Made by a program: the position numbers and the translations under genes | Source: Clostridium ljungdahlii DSM 13528 | Lineage (GTDB): Bacteria > Bacillota > Clostridia > Clostridiales > Clostridiaceae | Direction of reading: 5' to 3' | NCBI RefSeq assembly: GCF_000143685.1 | Contig: NC_014328.1 | Coordinates: forward strand, 1,550,001-1,614,000 | Length of the DNA stretch: 64,000 nucleotides | Shown here: positions 37,550-46,015 of the stretch, piece by piece | Position numbering within the stretch: position 1 is the first letter of the stretch | How the letters are laid out: every line of letters begins with the position of its first letter | The notes under the pieces: model-generated | The model's input: the letters and a program-made list of their open reading frames with translations, nothing else | What the model was told of the DNA's origin: nothing | Databases searched by the model: none

Positions 37550-39430
37550 TTATTCTTTCGTAATAGCAGAAAATTTACAAGTACTACTACATGCACCACA
37601 ATTTATACATTTTGACTTATCTATTACATGTGACTTTTTTATTTCTCCAGAAATAGCTCCTTTAGGGCATACCTTTGTACAGGCTGTGCAGCCAATACAT
37701 TTTTCAGAATTTATATTGTATTTTAAAAGTGCAGTGCAAACTCCAGCAGGGCAGCGTTTATCTTTTACGTGAGCTACATATTCATCCCAGAAAAATTTCA
37801 TTGTACTTATAATTGGATTAGGTGATGTTTGACCAAGACCGCATAGGGCTGAATCCTTTATTACATAGGATAAATCTTTTAACCCTTCAAGATGTTCCAT
37901 GGTACCTTTTCCTTTAGTGATATCTTCTAAAATTTCTAAAAGTCTTTTATTCCCGATTCTGCAGGCAGTGCACTTTCCACAGGACTCATCTACACTAAAT
38001 TGAAGATAAAATTTAGCTATATTTACCATGCAATTATCTTCATCCATAACTATCATTCCACCAGAACCCATCATGGAGCCTATTTCAGTAAGACTTTCGT
38101 AATCAATGGCAGTATCTAAATGATCTGCAGGAATGCACCCGCCAGAAGGACCGCCAGTTTGAACAGCCTTAAATTTTTTACCACCCCGAATACCTCCGCC
38201 TAAATTATATATTATTTCCCGTAAGGTTATGCCCATAGGTACCTCAACAAGGCCAACATTATTGATCTTGCCTGCTAAGGCAAAAACTTTGGTTCCTTTA
38301 CTCTTTTCAGTTCCTATAGAACTAAACCACTTAGAGCCTTTTAATATAATGGGGGGGATATTTGCTAGAGTTTCTACGTTATTTATATTAGTTGGCTTTT
38401 TCCAGAGACCTATTTGGGAAGGAAAAGGAGGTTTTACTGTAGGCTCTCCACGTCCCCCTTCTATGGAATTTATGAGAGCAGTTTCCTCACCGCATATGAA
38501 AGCTCCGGCACCATATTTTAAATCTATATGGAATGAGAAATTAGTGCCCAAAATATTATCACCCAATAAGCCTAAATTATAAGCTTGCTTTAAAGCAATT
38601 TTTAATCTGTTAATTGCAAGAGGATATTCAGCTCTGATATAAATATATCCCTTATTTGCACCTATGCAGTAACCTGCAATAGCCATAGCTTCAAGCACAG
38701 AATTTGGATCTCCCTCAAGTATGCTTCTATCCATAAAGGCACCGGGATCTCCTTCATCAGCATTACATATCATAAACTTTGTATCGGATTTAGATTTTCT
38801 TGTCATTTCCCATTTTACACCTGTAGGGAAGCCGCCGCCCCCTCTGCCTCTCAAGCCGCTTTTTTTAATTTCATCAATTGTGCTGTCAGGTGTCATTTGT
38901 GTTAAAACTCTGCCTAAAGCTTCGTACCCATTCATTGCTATGTATTCTGTAATATCTTCAGGGTTTAAAAGACCGCAATTTCTAAGAGCAATTCTTTCTT
39001 GATTTTTATAAAATGGAATATCTGTTTGTTTTGATATTTTTTCTTTGGTAATAGGGTCTCTATATAAAGCTTCGTCAACTACTGTATTTTTGGCCATATG
39101 TTCATACACAATTAGCTTTGCTCTCTCGGTATTAACTTCAACATAAAAAACATTATCTGGTACAACTTTGACGATAGGTCCTTTCTCACAAAACCCAAAA
39201 CATCCTGTAGAAATGACATCAACTGTATTTTCTAGACCTGCGTTTTTAATTTCAGTTTTAAGTATATTGACTATATCTAAGCTTCTTGAAGCACGACATC
39301 CTGTTCCACCGCATACAAGTAAAGTTTTTTTTATATTTTTATCTGCATTATCATAAGTACGGTTTGCTATCTTAGCTTTATATTTTTCTCTTAAAGCTTT
39401 TAAATCTTCAAAGGATTTTATCTTATCCAT
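37550..39430 (-). CDS. hydB: Bifurcating hydrogenase subunit HydB (NuoF-like)
   Basis: 626-residue flavoprotein. Order: an N-terminal thioredoxin-like 2Fe-2S domain (CGGTGCRAS, STGCFGFCEKG), the NuoF FMN/NADH-binding core (GLRGRGGGGFPTG, NADEGDPGAFMDR, EGGRGEP), a 4Fe-4S site (ESCGKCTACR), and two ferredoxin-type 4Fe-4S motifs at the C-terminus (CIGCTACTKVC, CINCGACSSTC). It is the site of NAD(P) reduction and the presumed bifurcation point. GGAGG precedes the ATG. It lies 26 bp from hydA and 29 bp from hydC in one operon. Confidence 0.92.
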   Translation of the reverse strand: MDKIKSFEDLKALREKYKAKIANRTYDNADKNIKKTLLVCGGTGCRASRSLDIVNILKTEIKNAGLENTVDVISTGCFGFCEKGPIVKVVPDNVFYVEVNTERAKLIVYEHMAKNTVVDEALYRDPITKEKISKQTDIPFYKNQERIALRNCGLLNPEDITEYIAMNGYEALGRVLTQMTPDSTIDEIKKSGLRGRGGGGFPTGVKWEMTRKSKSDTKFMICNADEGDPGAFMDRSILEGDPNSVLEAMAIAGYCIGANKGYIYIRAEYPLAINRLKIALKQAYNLGLLGDNILGTNFSFHIDLKYGAGAFICGEETALINSIEGGRGEPTVKPPFPSQIGLWKKPTNINNVETLANIPPIILKGSKWFSSIGTEKSKGTKVFALAGKINNVGLVEVPMGITLREIIYNLGGGIRGGKKFKAVQTGGPSGGCIPADHLDTAIDYESLTEIGSMMGSGGMIVMDEDNCMVNIAKFYLQFSVDESCGKCTACRIGNKRLLEILEDITKGKGTMEHLEGLKDLSYVIKDSALCGLGQTSPNPIISTMKFFWDEYVAHVKDKRCPAGVCTALLKYNINSEKCIGCTACTKVCPKGAISGEIKKSHVIDKSKCINCGACSSTCKFSAITKE

Positions 39431-39459
39431 ATATTTTCCTCCACATAAATTTCTGATAT

Positions 39460-39942
39460 TTATTTTAAGGTATATTGACTTAATATTCCTTTAACATCTT
39501 CGACCTTTACTTTTCCATGGACTGTTCCGTCAACTACAACTACTGGTGCAAGGCCGCAAGCTCCAACACATCTTAAAATATCTATAGTGAACAATCCGTC
39601 TTCTGTGGTAAATCCATCTTTTACTTTAAGCTGATTTCTAAATTCTTCTAAAATGTTTTCTGCACCCTTAACAAAACAAGCTGTACCCATGCATATGCTT
39701 ATTACATGTTTACCTTTGGGCTTCATTGTAAAGTATGAATAGAAAGTAACTACGCCAAATACTTTTGCTGCACTAATGTCAAGTTTATTTGCAATAAATG
39801 TTTGTAATTCTTCAGGAAGGTATCCAAATATATCCTGAGCTCTGTGAAGTACACTTATAAGTGAACCTTCTTTTTCTTCCAAACTATCTATATAGGAAGA
39901 TAGTTCTTTTAGTTTTTCGTTATCTAATTTGCATACATCCAT
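39460..39942 (-). CDS. hydC: Bifurcating hydrogenase subunit HydC (NuoE-like)
   Basis: 160-residue thioredoxin-fold 2Fe-2S protein. Ligand motifs CMGTACFVKG and CVGACGLAPVV carry the four cysteines. It is the first gene of hydC-hydB-hydA and passes electrons within the trimer. The ATG at 39942 has CAGGAAA upstream. The promoter is in the gap shared with the divergent marR gene; a TATAAT at 40025-40030 on the leftward strand is a candidate -10. Confidence 0.9.
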   Translation of the reverse strand: MDVCKLDNEKLKELSSYIDSLEEKEGSLISVLHRAQDIFGYLPEELQTFIANKLDISAAKVFGVVTFYSYFTMKPKGKHVISICMGTACFVKGAENILEEFRNQLKVKDGFTTEDGLFTIDILRCVGACGLAPVVVVDGTVHGKVKVEDVKGILSQYTLK

Positions 39943-40049
39943 AATATTTCCTGCTGTGCCGCAGTTTTTTCACCATCTTTCATTTTATATTCTTAAAATA
40001 GTATTGGTAGTATGGGAGTTTTTTATTATATAGTCATCAGATAAAATAA

Positions 40050-40120
40050 TAGACAATATGTTGACAAATATAAAAAATATCATTAAACTGTAATAAGACA
40101 ATATATTGTCTTATAGGAGG
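40050..40120 (+). promoter_or_regulatory. marR promoter with two GACAATAT palindromic operators
   Basis: -35 TTGACA (40061-40066) and -10 TAAACT (40084-40089) are 17 bp apart. AAGACAATATATTGTCTT (40095-40112) is a perfect 18-bp palindrome right before the ribosome site. A weaker copy, AGACAATATGTTGACA (40051-40066), overlaps the -35. This is a typical self-repressing MarR layout. The upstream site also lies close to the divergent hydCBA promoter. Confidence 0.75.
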
Positions 40121-40130
40121 GAAAACTTTT

Positions 40131-40703
40131 ATGGATACATATAGAGAAATATTTTTAATGGAGCAAACCTATGCAACATTATTTTCACTGGCCAATAAGC
40201 TTCAGGTAAGAGGAGATGAATACCTGGGAGATTTAACTTCAAGGCAGTATATGACCATGGTTGCAATTGCTCATTTATCTGAAGGTAAAACTACCCTCAA
40301 TAATATTGCAAGAAAGCTTGGTTCTACTAAACAAAATGTAAAACAAATTGTTACTGTCATGCAGAAAAAGGGATATGTTGATGTTGTACCTAATACTGAA
40401 GATAGACGTGCTGTCAATGTAATAATTACGGAAGCTGGAAAGCAGGTATTGTATCAAGTTTCAGAAAAAGGAATATTGTTCATGGCACAGCTTTTTAAAG
40501 ATTTTTCAACTGAAGAGCTAGAAACTATTTGGGGAATGCTTAAAAAACTGTATCGATTTGATGGTGAAGAACAAGATGGCTTTGAAGAAGATAGTAATTT
40601 AAAAGTAGATGAAAGTCAGAAAGATGACGCAGCAAGAATATTAAAGGAGTTTGAAAATATAAGAAAAAATCAAAGAAAGCAGAGAAAAAATTATGAGAAA
40701 TAG
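40131..40703 (+). CDS. MarR family transcriptional regulator
   Basis: 190-residue winged-helix regulator: TSRQYMTMVAIAHL, LNNIARKLGSTKQNVKQIV (recognition helix) and the wing VVPNTEDRRAVNV. The C-terminal 35 or so residues form an extra acidic then basic tail. It probably represses its own operon through the palindromes at 40050-40112 and is relieved by a small phenolic or drug-like ligand. AGGAGG lies 10 nt upstream of the ATG. The next gene overlaps its end by 11 nt. Confidence 0.88.
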   Translation: MDTYREIFLMEQTYATLFSLANKLQVRGDEYLGDLTSRQYMTMVAIAHLSEGKTTLNNIARKLGSTKQNVKQIVTVMQKKGYVDVVPNTEDRRAVNVIITEAGKQVLYQVSEKGILFMAQLFKDFSTEELETIWGMLKKLYRFDGEEQDGFEEDSNLKVDESQKDDAARILKEFENIRKNQRKQRKNYEK

Positions 40704-41676
40704 AAACAACAGGTTAATATGTACTTCTGAATATGTAAGTATTAATGGAATAGATCAGTTTCTGTATCATCTAGGAACAAGCTTTGATAATCCTGTGATG
40801 CTATTTTTGCATGGAGGGCCAGGCTCTGCAGAATCCCTATTTACAGGATTATTTCAAGATAGATGGGAAGAAATATATACTGTAGTTCATTGGGACCAGA
40901 GGGGTGCTGGGAAGACCCTCACGAAAAATCCAGATAAACTTCCTACAATAGATTTAATGCTTCAGGATTTATTTGAAGTTATCCAGTATCTTAAGAAAAA
41001 ATATAACAAGAAAAAGGTTGTTATATTTGGCCATTCCTGGGGAAGTGTTTTAGGATCAATATTTATTAGAAAGCACCCGGAAGAAGCAGAATACTATATT
41101 GGTGCTGGACAGGTTATTGGTATGGTGGAAAATGAGCAGGTAGCCTATAATAAACTTAAAGAAGTTATTGAGCAGGCAGGCGATAAAAAATCATTGAAGA
41201 AGCTTGAGAGCGTAGGTGAATATCCTGGCAGCAAGATTGTTTTTGACAAAGAGTTTTTGAGAAAATGTAATATAGTTCATAAGCTTCTGGGTAAATATAA
41301 ATTAGGTATGGAAATGGGCATTGATATATGGATAGCTATGTTTAAGAGTCCCATTTTTAAGTTCTCCGATATTATAGCATTTATGAAAATCTTTAAGGCA
41401 AATTCAAAGGTTCACAGTTTTCTTGGTGACTTTAATTTACGCAGAGAATCGAAAGAATATAAGGTGCCAGTATATTATATTTTGGGAGAAAGGGACTGGC
41501 AAGCTCCCCGTGTTGTAGCTGAAGATTATTTTAAAGATATAAAGGCTCCAAGTAAAGATATATTCATAATTCCTAATGCAGGACATTTCTTGATGATGGA
41601 TCAGCCTGACCTGGTTTTTGATGCATTATCAAAAATAAGTAAGAAAGAAAAAAGTAGACAATATTCCAATAATTAA
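40693..41676 (+). CDS. Alpha/beta hydrolase, prolyl iminopeptidase-like
   Basis: 327-residue S33-type hydrolase with the oxyanion motif HGGPGSA (about 40-46), WDQRGAGKT, the nucleophile Ser in GHSWGS (about 117), a GERDW Asp and the AGHF His. Proline iminopeptidase is the closest family, but many relatives are esterases. It overlaps marR by 11 nt (ATGAGAAATAG), so the two are co-expressed and the MarR ligand may be its substrate. Confidence 0.85.
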   Translation: MRNRNNRLICTSEYVSINGIDQFLYHLGTSFDNPVMLFLHGGPGSAESLFTGLFQDRWEEIYTVVHWDQRGAGKTLTKNPDKLPTIDLMLQDLFEVIQYLKKKYNKKKVVIFGHSWGSVLGSIFIRKHPEEAEYYIGAGQVIGMVENEQVAYNKLKEVIEQAGDKKSLKKLESVGEYPGSKIVFDKEFLRKCNIVHKLLGKYKLGMEMGIDIWIAMFKSPIFKFSDIIAFMKIFKANSKVHSFLGDFNLRRESKEYKVPVYYILGERDWQAPRVVAEDYFKDIKAPSKDIFIIPNAGHFLMMDQPDLVFDALSKISKKEKSRQYSNN

Positions 41677-41684
41677 AATAAGTA

Positions 41685-41715
41685 TTGACTCTCCAGTTAC
41701 TGGATGCATTATTCT
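41685..41715 (+). promoter_or_regulatory. MerR-type promoter (19-bp spacer) for the UvrA-like gene
   Basis: -35 TTGACT (41685-41690), a 19-bp spacer containing the dyad CCAGTTACTGG, and -10 TATTCT (41710-41715). Over-long spacers with a central dyad are the mark of MerR-family activated promoters such as BmrR and TipA. No merR gene is adjacent; one lies at 59234-60187. Confidence 0.7.
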
Positions 41716-41782
41716 TTCAAGTAGAAGTTTGAAAGAGGTGTATCCTCAGAACTTAAGAAATATTCAAAGCTGGAGGTGTACC

Positions 41783-44350
41783 ATGAGTACTAAGCTTAGA
41801 GAACTTATAATAAATAAAAGTATTAATGAAGAATCTGAAGATAATATGATTGTTATAAAAGGCGCAAAGCATCATAATCTTAAAAACGTTTCTTTGAAAC
41901 TCCCAAAGAATAAGCTCATTGTATTTACTGGAGTCAGTGGAAGCGGAAAATCTACTTTAGTATTTGATATAATACATGCTGAAGCACAACGAAGATTTAT
42001 TAAAGGTTTATCCACCTTTGCAAAAAGAAGTGTGGGAAAAATTGAAAAACCAAAGGTTGAATATATTTCAGGCTTAACCCCATCCCTTGCTATAGAGCAA
42101 AAAAGTGTAAGCAGCAATCCACGCTCTACCGTTGGAACCTTGACGGAAATTTCTGATTACCTGCGTCTTTTATATTCCAGAATAGGGATTAGAACCTGTG
42201 AAAATTGTAAAACGGAAATAAAAACACTGCTTTATAAAAATAAAAAAAGTGAATGTCCTAATTGTCATACCTTTATTAAACCTCTTATGTCAGCACATTT
42301 CAGTTCCAATACTCCTCAGGGAATGTGCCCTCATTGTAAGGGACTTGGCGTTACGCAGGAAGTTGATTTAAAGCTTTTAATTGGTGATGGAAGCTTAAGT
42401 ATTTTAGATGGAGCTATTAATTGGTTTGGAAATCTTAGAGAAAATAATAAAACTACATGGCCAACAGGGCCTTTAGATATTGTTTTTGATCATTATAATT
42501 TAGACATTGAAACGCCCTGGAGAGATTTACCTAAGAGTTTTCAAGATGTAATACTGTATGGTTCAGGAGAAGAAAAGCTGGAGTATCCATCTATAATGGG
42601 AGGTAAAACTACACTTAAACCGGTTAAGGGAATTGTTACGGAGTTAACTAGACTTTATTATGAAACAGATTCCGAGGTAACAAGAAAAAAGTATGCACAA
42701 TTTATGAGTTTCAATACTTGCAGTGTCTGCAAGGGTACAAAACTATCAAAAGAAGCAAATAGCGTCAGGATAGGAAAAAGAACAATATCGGAGGTTTCAA
42801 ATATGTCTGTGAGAGAAGCTTTAAGCTTTATCAAAGATGTATATGAACATGTTCCAAATTCTATATTCAAGGTGTCAGAGGAAATAATTTTAGAGATATA
42901 TAAGAGATTATCTTTTTTAAATGATGTTGGTCTTCACTATTTATCTTTAAACAGGAGTGCACCTACCTTATCTGGAGGTGAAGGACAGAGGGTGAGGCTG
43001 GCTGCACAGCTTAGCAGTGAGATTACAGGTATAACTTATGTTTTAGATGAGCCATCAACAGGACTGCATCCGCGGGATTTAGAAAATCTAGTAAGCACAC
43101 TTTTAAAGTTAAGAGATAAGGGAAATACAGTAATTGTTGTAGAACATGATGAAGAAATAATTAAGCATGCAGATTATATTGTAGATATAGGCCCTTATGC
43201 AGGAATTTTAGGTGGAGAAATAATAGCACAGGGAAGCTTAGATGCTATTAAAAATAATAGTAATTCATTAACGGGAAAATATTTGAGTAAAACTTTAAAA
43301 GTCAATGATACTATGTATAACAATTTGGAAAATAATAAATTCCTTACAATAAAAGGTGCAGACTTAAATAATTTAAGAAGCGTTACAGCAAACTTCAGGT
43401 TAAATACATTAAATGTTGTAACAGGAGTCAGTGGCAGTGGAAAAAGCAGCTTAATAAGCAGAACTTTAAAGCCTGTTTTAGAAAATTTATTAAATAAAGC
43501 GGATAATAAGGGAGAACATTACAGTGAAATATTAGGATATGAAGACTTAGATAAGGTTATAAATGTTTCGCAGGAGCCTATAGGAAGAACTCCAAGATCT
43601 AATCCAGCTACTTATATAGGAGTGTTTGATAAAATACGAAAAGTTTTTGCAAATACAAAGTATGCTAAGGAACACCATATGAGCTTTGATTATTTTAGCT
43701 TTAATTCAATAAAAGGAAGATGCCCCTATTGTGAAGGGCAAGGTCAAATAAAAATAGAAATGCACTTTTTACCAGATGTATGGATAGAGTGTGATGAATG
43801 TGGAGGCAGGAGATTTAAAGAAGAAGTGCTTAAAAATGAGATCAATGGTAAGAATATTGCTGATGTGCTTGATATGGATGCCAATGAGGCATCAGAATTC
43901 TTTAAAGATTACAAAGATATACATTTAATTCTTGAAGTTTTAAAAGAGGTAGGACTTGGATATATAAAGCTTGGTCAAAGTGCTACAACATTAAGTGGAG
44001 GAGAGGCACAAAGAGTAAAACTTGCAAAGGAACTCAGCAGAAAAGCTAAAGGAAAGACGGTATATATATTTGATGAGCCTACAAATGGATTGCATTTTCA
44101 TGATGTATCCCAGCTACTTGCTATTTTTGATAAACTTCTTAGAGCAGGACATACTCTTATAGTTATAGAACATAATTTAGATGTTATAAAAGCAGCAGGA
44201 TGGATAGTAGATATGGGGCCAGAAGGCGGAAAAGATGGAGGTAAAGTTATTGTAGAAGGTACTTTGAAAGATGTTATTAACTCAAAGGAAAGCTTTACTG
44301 GAAGAGCTATTAAGCAAATGAAAAGTATAAAAAATTTAACAAGATGTTAA
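41783..44350 (+). CDS. UvrA-like ABC protein (UvrA2 class)
   Basis: 855-residue double ABC ATPase of the excinuclease UvrA family, shorter than the roughly 940-residue UvrA and so probably a UvrA2/DrrC-type paralogue. Two Walker A copies GVSGSGKS (about 55 and 560), two signature motifs (LSGGEGQRVRLA and LSGGEAQRVKLA), and zinc-binding Cys pairs (CENC...CPNC and CPYC...CDEC) are present. Such paralogues protect against DNA-binding drugs. The ATG at 41783 has GGAGG 6 nt upstream. A MerR-type promoter in front fits drug-induced expression. Confidence 0.85.
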   Translation: MSTKLRELIINKSINEESEDNMIVIKGAKHHNLKNVSLKLPKNKLIVFTGVSGSGKSTLVFDIIHAEAQRRFIKGLSTFAKRSVGKIEKPKVEYISGLTPSLAIEQKSVSSNPRSTVGTLTEISDYLRLLYSRIGIRTCENCKTEIKTLLYKNKKSECPNCHTFIKPLMSAHFSSNTPQGMCPHCKGLGVTQEVDLKLLIGDGSLSILDGAINWFGNLRENNKTTWPTGPLDIVFDHYNLDIETPWRDLPKSFQDVILYGSGEEKLEYPSIMGGKTTLKPVKGIVTELTRLYYETDSEVTRKKYAQFMSFNTCSVCKGTKLSKEANSVRIGKRTISEVSNMSVREALSFIKDVYEHVPNSIFKVSEEIILEIYKRLSFLNDVGLHYLSLNRSAPTLSGGEGQRVRLAAQLSSEITGITYVLDEPSTGLHPRDLENLVSTLLKLRDKGNTVIVVEHDEEIIKHADYIVDIGPYAGILGGEIIAQGSLDAIKNNSNSLTGKYLSKTLKVNDTMYNNLENNKFLTIKGADLNNLRSVTANFRLNTLNVVTGVSGSGKSSLISRTLKPVLENLLNKADNKGEHYSEILGYEDLDKVINVSQEPIGRTPRSNPATYIGVFDKIRKVFANTKYAKEHHMSFDYFSFNSIKGRCPYCEGQGQIKIEMHFLPDVWIECDECGGRRFKEEVLKNEINGKNIADVLDMDANEASEFFKDYKDIHLILEVLKEVGLGYIKLGQSATTLSGGEAQRVKLAKELSRKAKGKTVYIFDEPTNGLHFHDVSQLLAIFDKLLRAGHTLIVIEHNLDVIKAAGWIVDMGPEGGKDGGKVIVEGTLKDVINSKESFTGRAIKQMKSIKNLTRC

Positions 44351-44360
44351 ATAGACATAA

Positions 44361-44396
44361 CGCCAACTTATTGTAATTAGTGAGTTGGCGCTTTTA
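44361..44396 (+). terminator. Terminator after the UvrA-like gene
   Basis: CGCCAACTTA pairs with TGAGTTGGCG around a 10-nt loop and is followed by CTTTTAATT. Confidence 0.75.
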
Positions 44397-44542
44397 ATTA
44401 TTAATAATTGTTGTATTTAATGTTAAAATATATATAAAAAGTTATAAAATGATAAATAATTTTACTAATTATATATAGTATAACTTGTTTGGATATTAGT
44501 TATAAACTTAAATAAGTGGGGAAATATAAGGGGGATGAAAAT

Positions 44543-45021
44543 ATGACGCCAATGAGTAATAATGAGTATTTATCAAGACTACAGTTTTCTGATGAATTAA
44601 AAGAATTGGAAACTGCGAAAAAGGCATCTGGTTTAAACTATGAACAACTTGCACAGAAAATTGGAGTAAACAAGGTATGGCTTGATCTGGATTTAAAGGT
44701 CAGCAGTGGGTTTCTGAAGAATACTGTGTAAAAATTGCAAAGGTTCTTGGCATTAGTGTGGAAAAAGCCATGTTTTTAAACAATCATCCATATAAAGCAA
44801 ATACTGATCCCATATTGTACAGACTTCATGAAGTACTTGATACGTATGGTCCGGCAATTAAAGATATTATGCACGAACAAGGTGGAAACGCTATCATGAG
44901 TGCCATTGATTTCGGACTTGATGTTGATGTTACTGATGATGAAGATGGTAATCGCAGAGTAATTATAAAGTTTGACGGAAAATTACTACCTTATGCAAAA
45001 GGAGATAAATATCCATGGTAA
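44543..45021 (+). pseudogene. cynS: Cyanate hydratase (cyanase), frameshifted
   Basis: Cyanase would turn cyanate and bicarbonate into ammonia and CO2. The N-terminal DNA-binding-like domain (LSRLQFSDELKEL, YEQLAQKIGVNKVW) reads in one frame to about 44697. From GGT at 44698 the rest continues in another frame (GQQWVSEEYCVKIAKVLG, DPILYRLHEVL, GNAIMSAIDF, KFDGKLLPY). The Arg and Glu of LYRLHEVL and the Ser of SAIDF match the known catalytic Arg, Glu and Ser. One missing base explains the break. GGGGG lies 8 nt before the ATG. It is a recent inactivation or a sequencing slip. Confidence 0.85.
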
Positions 45022-45090
45022 TTATAAAACTTATTTGATAATATGTGTAAGTAAAAAATTACCAGTATATAATAAAGACAAAAAGGTTAC

Positions 45091-45545
45091 TATAATAGCA
45101 TAGGGTATATAACAGTTGAGTCAAGATTTATATATGCTTTGAAAAGAGGTGTGTATAAGTCGGCCGACGATTGTATATGGGTTATTGTACAAATAGCTTA
45201 TATATAGTCAGAGGGAAGATTCTATATTGTGGGGAAAAGCTTTAATATAGTTGATTAAAGTTGATTATATTAAGGTTCCAACTTATGATATAGAGTCGAG
45301 CTAAAATTATATGAGGTGTTGAGATGGTTATATATAGCCGAGAGGTTGTATATAGTTGTGTAGATATTTTATATAGTCGAGGAAACCATCATTATAGGTG
45401 GTGAACTGCTTTATTATGGTGGAAACATCATAATAAAGTGATATATGTTATCTATAATGGTGCAACTTAGATTATTATGTGCTCTACTATATAAGAGCTA
45501 TAAGTGGATTTTAATTAATCTATTTATAGTTCTTTTTATTTAAAA
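45091..45545 (+). ncRNA. Candidate large structured RNA, family unknown
   Basis: There is no reading frame, yet many clear hairpins. GTCGGCCGAC palindrome at 45159-45168. A 10-bp stem at 45240-45249/45266-45275. ACCATC/GGTGGT at 45385-45402. A 13-bp hairpin capped by a GAAA tetraloop at 45409-45438. A long terminator stem at 45495-45536 followed by T's. The motif TATATAGYYGAG recurs at about 45200, 45340 and 45373. A TATAAT at 45091-45096 may be the -10. It resembles the large ornate RNAs of Firmicutes in style, but I cannot place it in a named family. Confidence 0.55.
45495..45543 (+). terminator. Intrinsic terminator of the structured RNA
   Basis: AGAGCTATAAGTGGATT pairs with AATCTATTTATAGTTCT around a short loop, then TTTTTATTT. 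This long stem ends the hairpin-rich segment. Confidence 0.7.
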
Positions 45546-45683
45546 AATGAAGACTGATTAAAGGCATTTTTGTTATTTTGTTACTTTGCATCTTTATTTA
45601 ACTAATAGTATTATAAAAATGTAAATTATCCAAAAAATATATAACATTAACAATTATGTTTATTGATATAATATTATCTTATT

Positions 45684-45833
45684 TTGCAGAGGAGGATAAT
45701 AATCGAAGAAAAAGTAATAGAAGAAAAAATAGTGGAAGAAGAAATAATTAAACAAGGAGATATGAAATATTATATAATAGAGACAATGATATTTGTGATA
45801 GTATCTTCAATAACTTGGATTTTATCACGTTAG
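45684..45833 (+). CDS. Possible small membrane peptide
   Basis: After AGAGGAGG (about 45687-45694) an open frame reads IIEEKVIEEKIVEEEIIKQG, then MKYYIIETMIFVIVSSITWI to a TAG at 45831-45833. It has a Glu/Lys repeat and one membrane helix. No ATG is at the right distance: the options are a non-standard ATC at 45702, a TTG at 45684 that precedes the ribosome site, or an ATG at 45762 that gives only 23 residues. It could be a small membrane toxin or a relic. Confidence 0.35.
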   Translation: MQRRIIIEEKVIEEKIVEEEIIKQGDMKYYIIETMIFVIVSSITWILSR

Positions 45834-45939
45834 ATAATTTGAGGGCAAGTTATTACAAACTTGATTATTTGTATAAATGTTTGTTGTGGAAATGCCCTAT
45901 GACATCATCTAGAGTTGAAATGGAAATATGTATAGACAC

Positions 45940-45982
45940 GAAACCTAAGGTGTGAGGCACTTTTAGTTTCAGCTTAGGTTTC
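45940..45982 (-). terminator. Hairpin after aroF
   Basis: GAAACCTAAG pairs with CTTAGGTTTC around a 23-nt loop that has its own short stems. It is 34 bp past the DAHP synthase stop. Confidence 0.5.
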
Positions 45983-46015
45983 ATGTATGTGCAAATAAAT
46001 TCATCTATTGTAAAT

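Noticed and set aside
45200..45385. CRISPR array
   Set aside because: The TATATAG motif recurs at uneven spacing and with varied flanks. No regular repeat-spacer pattern and no cas genes.
45091..45545. Group II intron, tmRNA or RNase P RNA
   Set aside because: None of the expected conserved parts (domain V hairpin, tag frame with CCA end, GAGGAAAGTCC block) are present.
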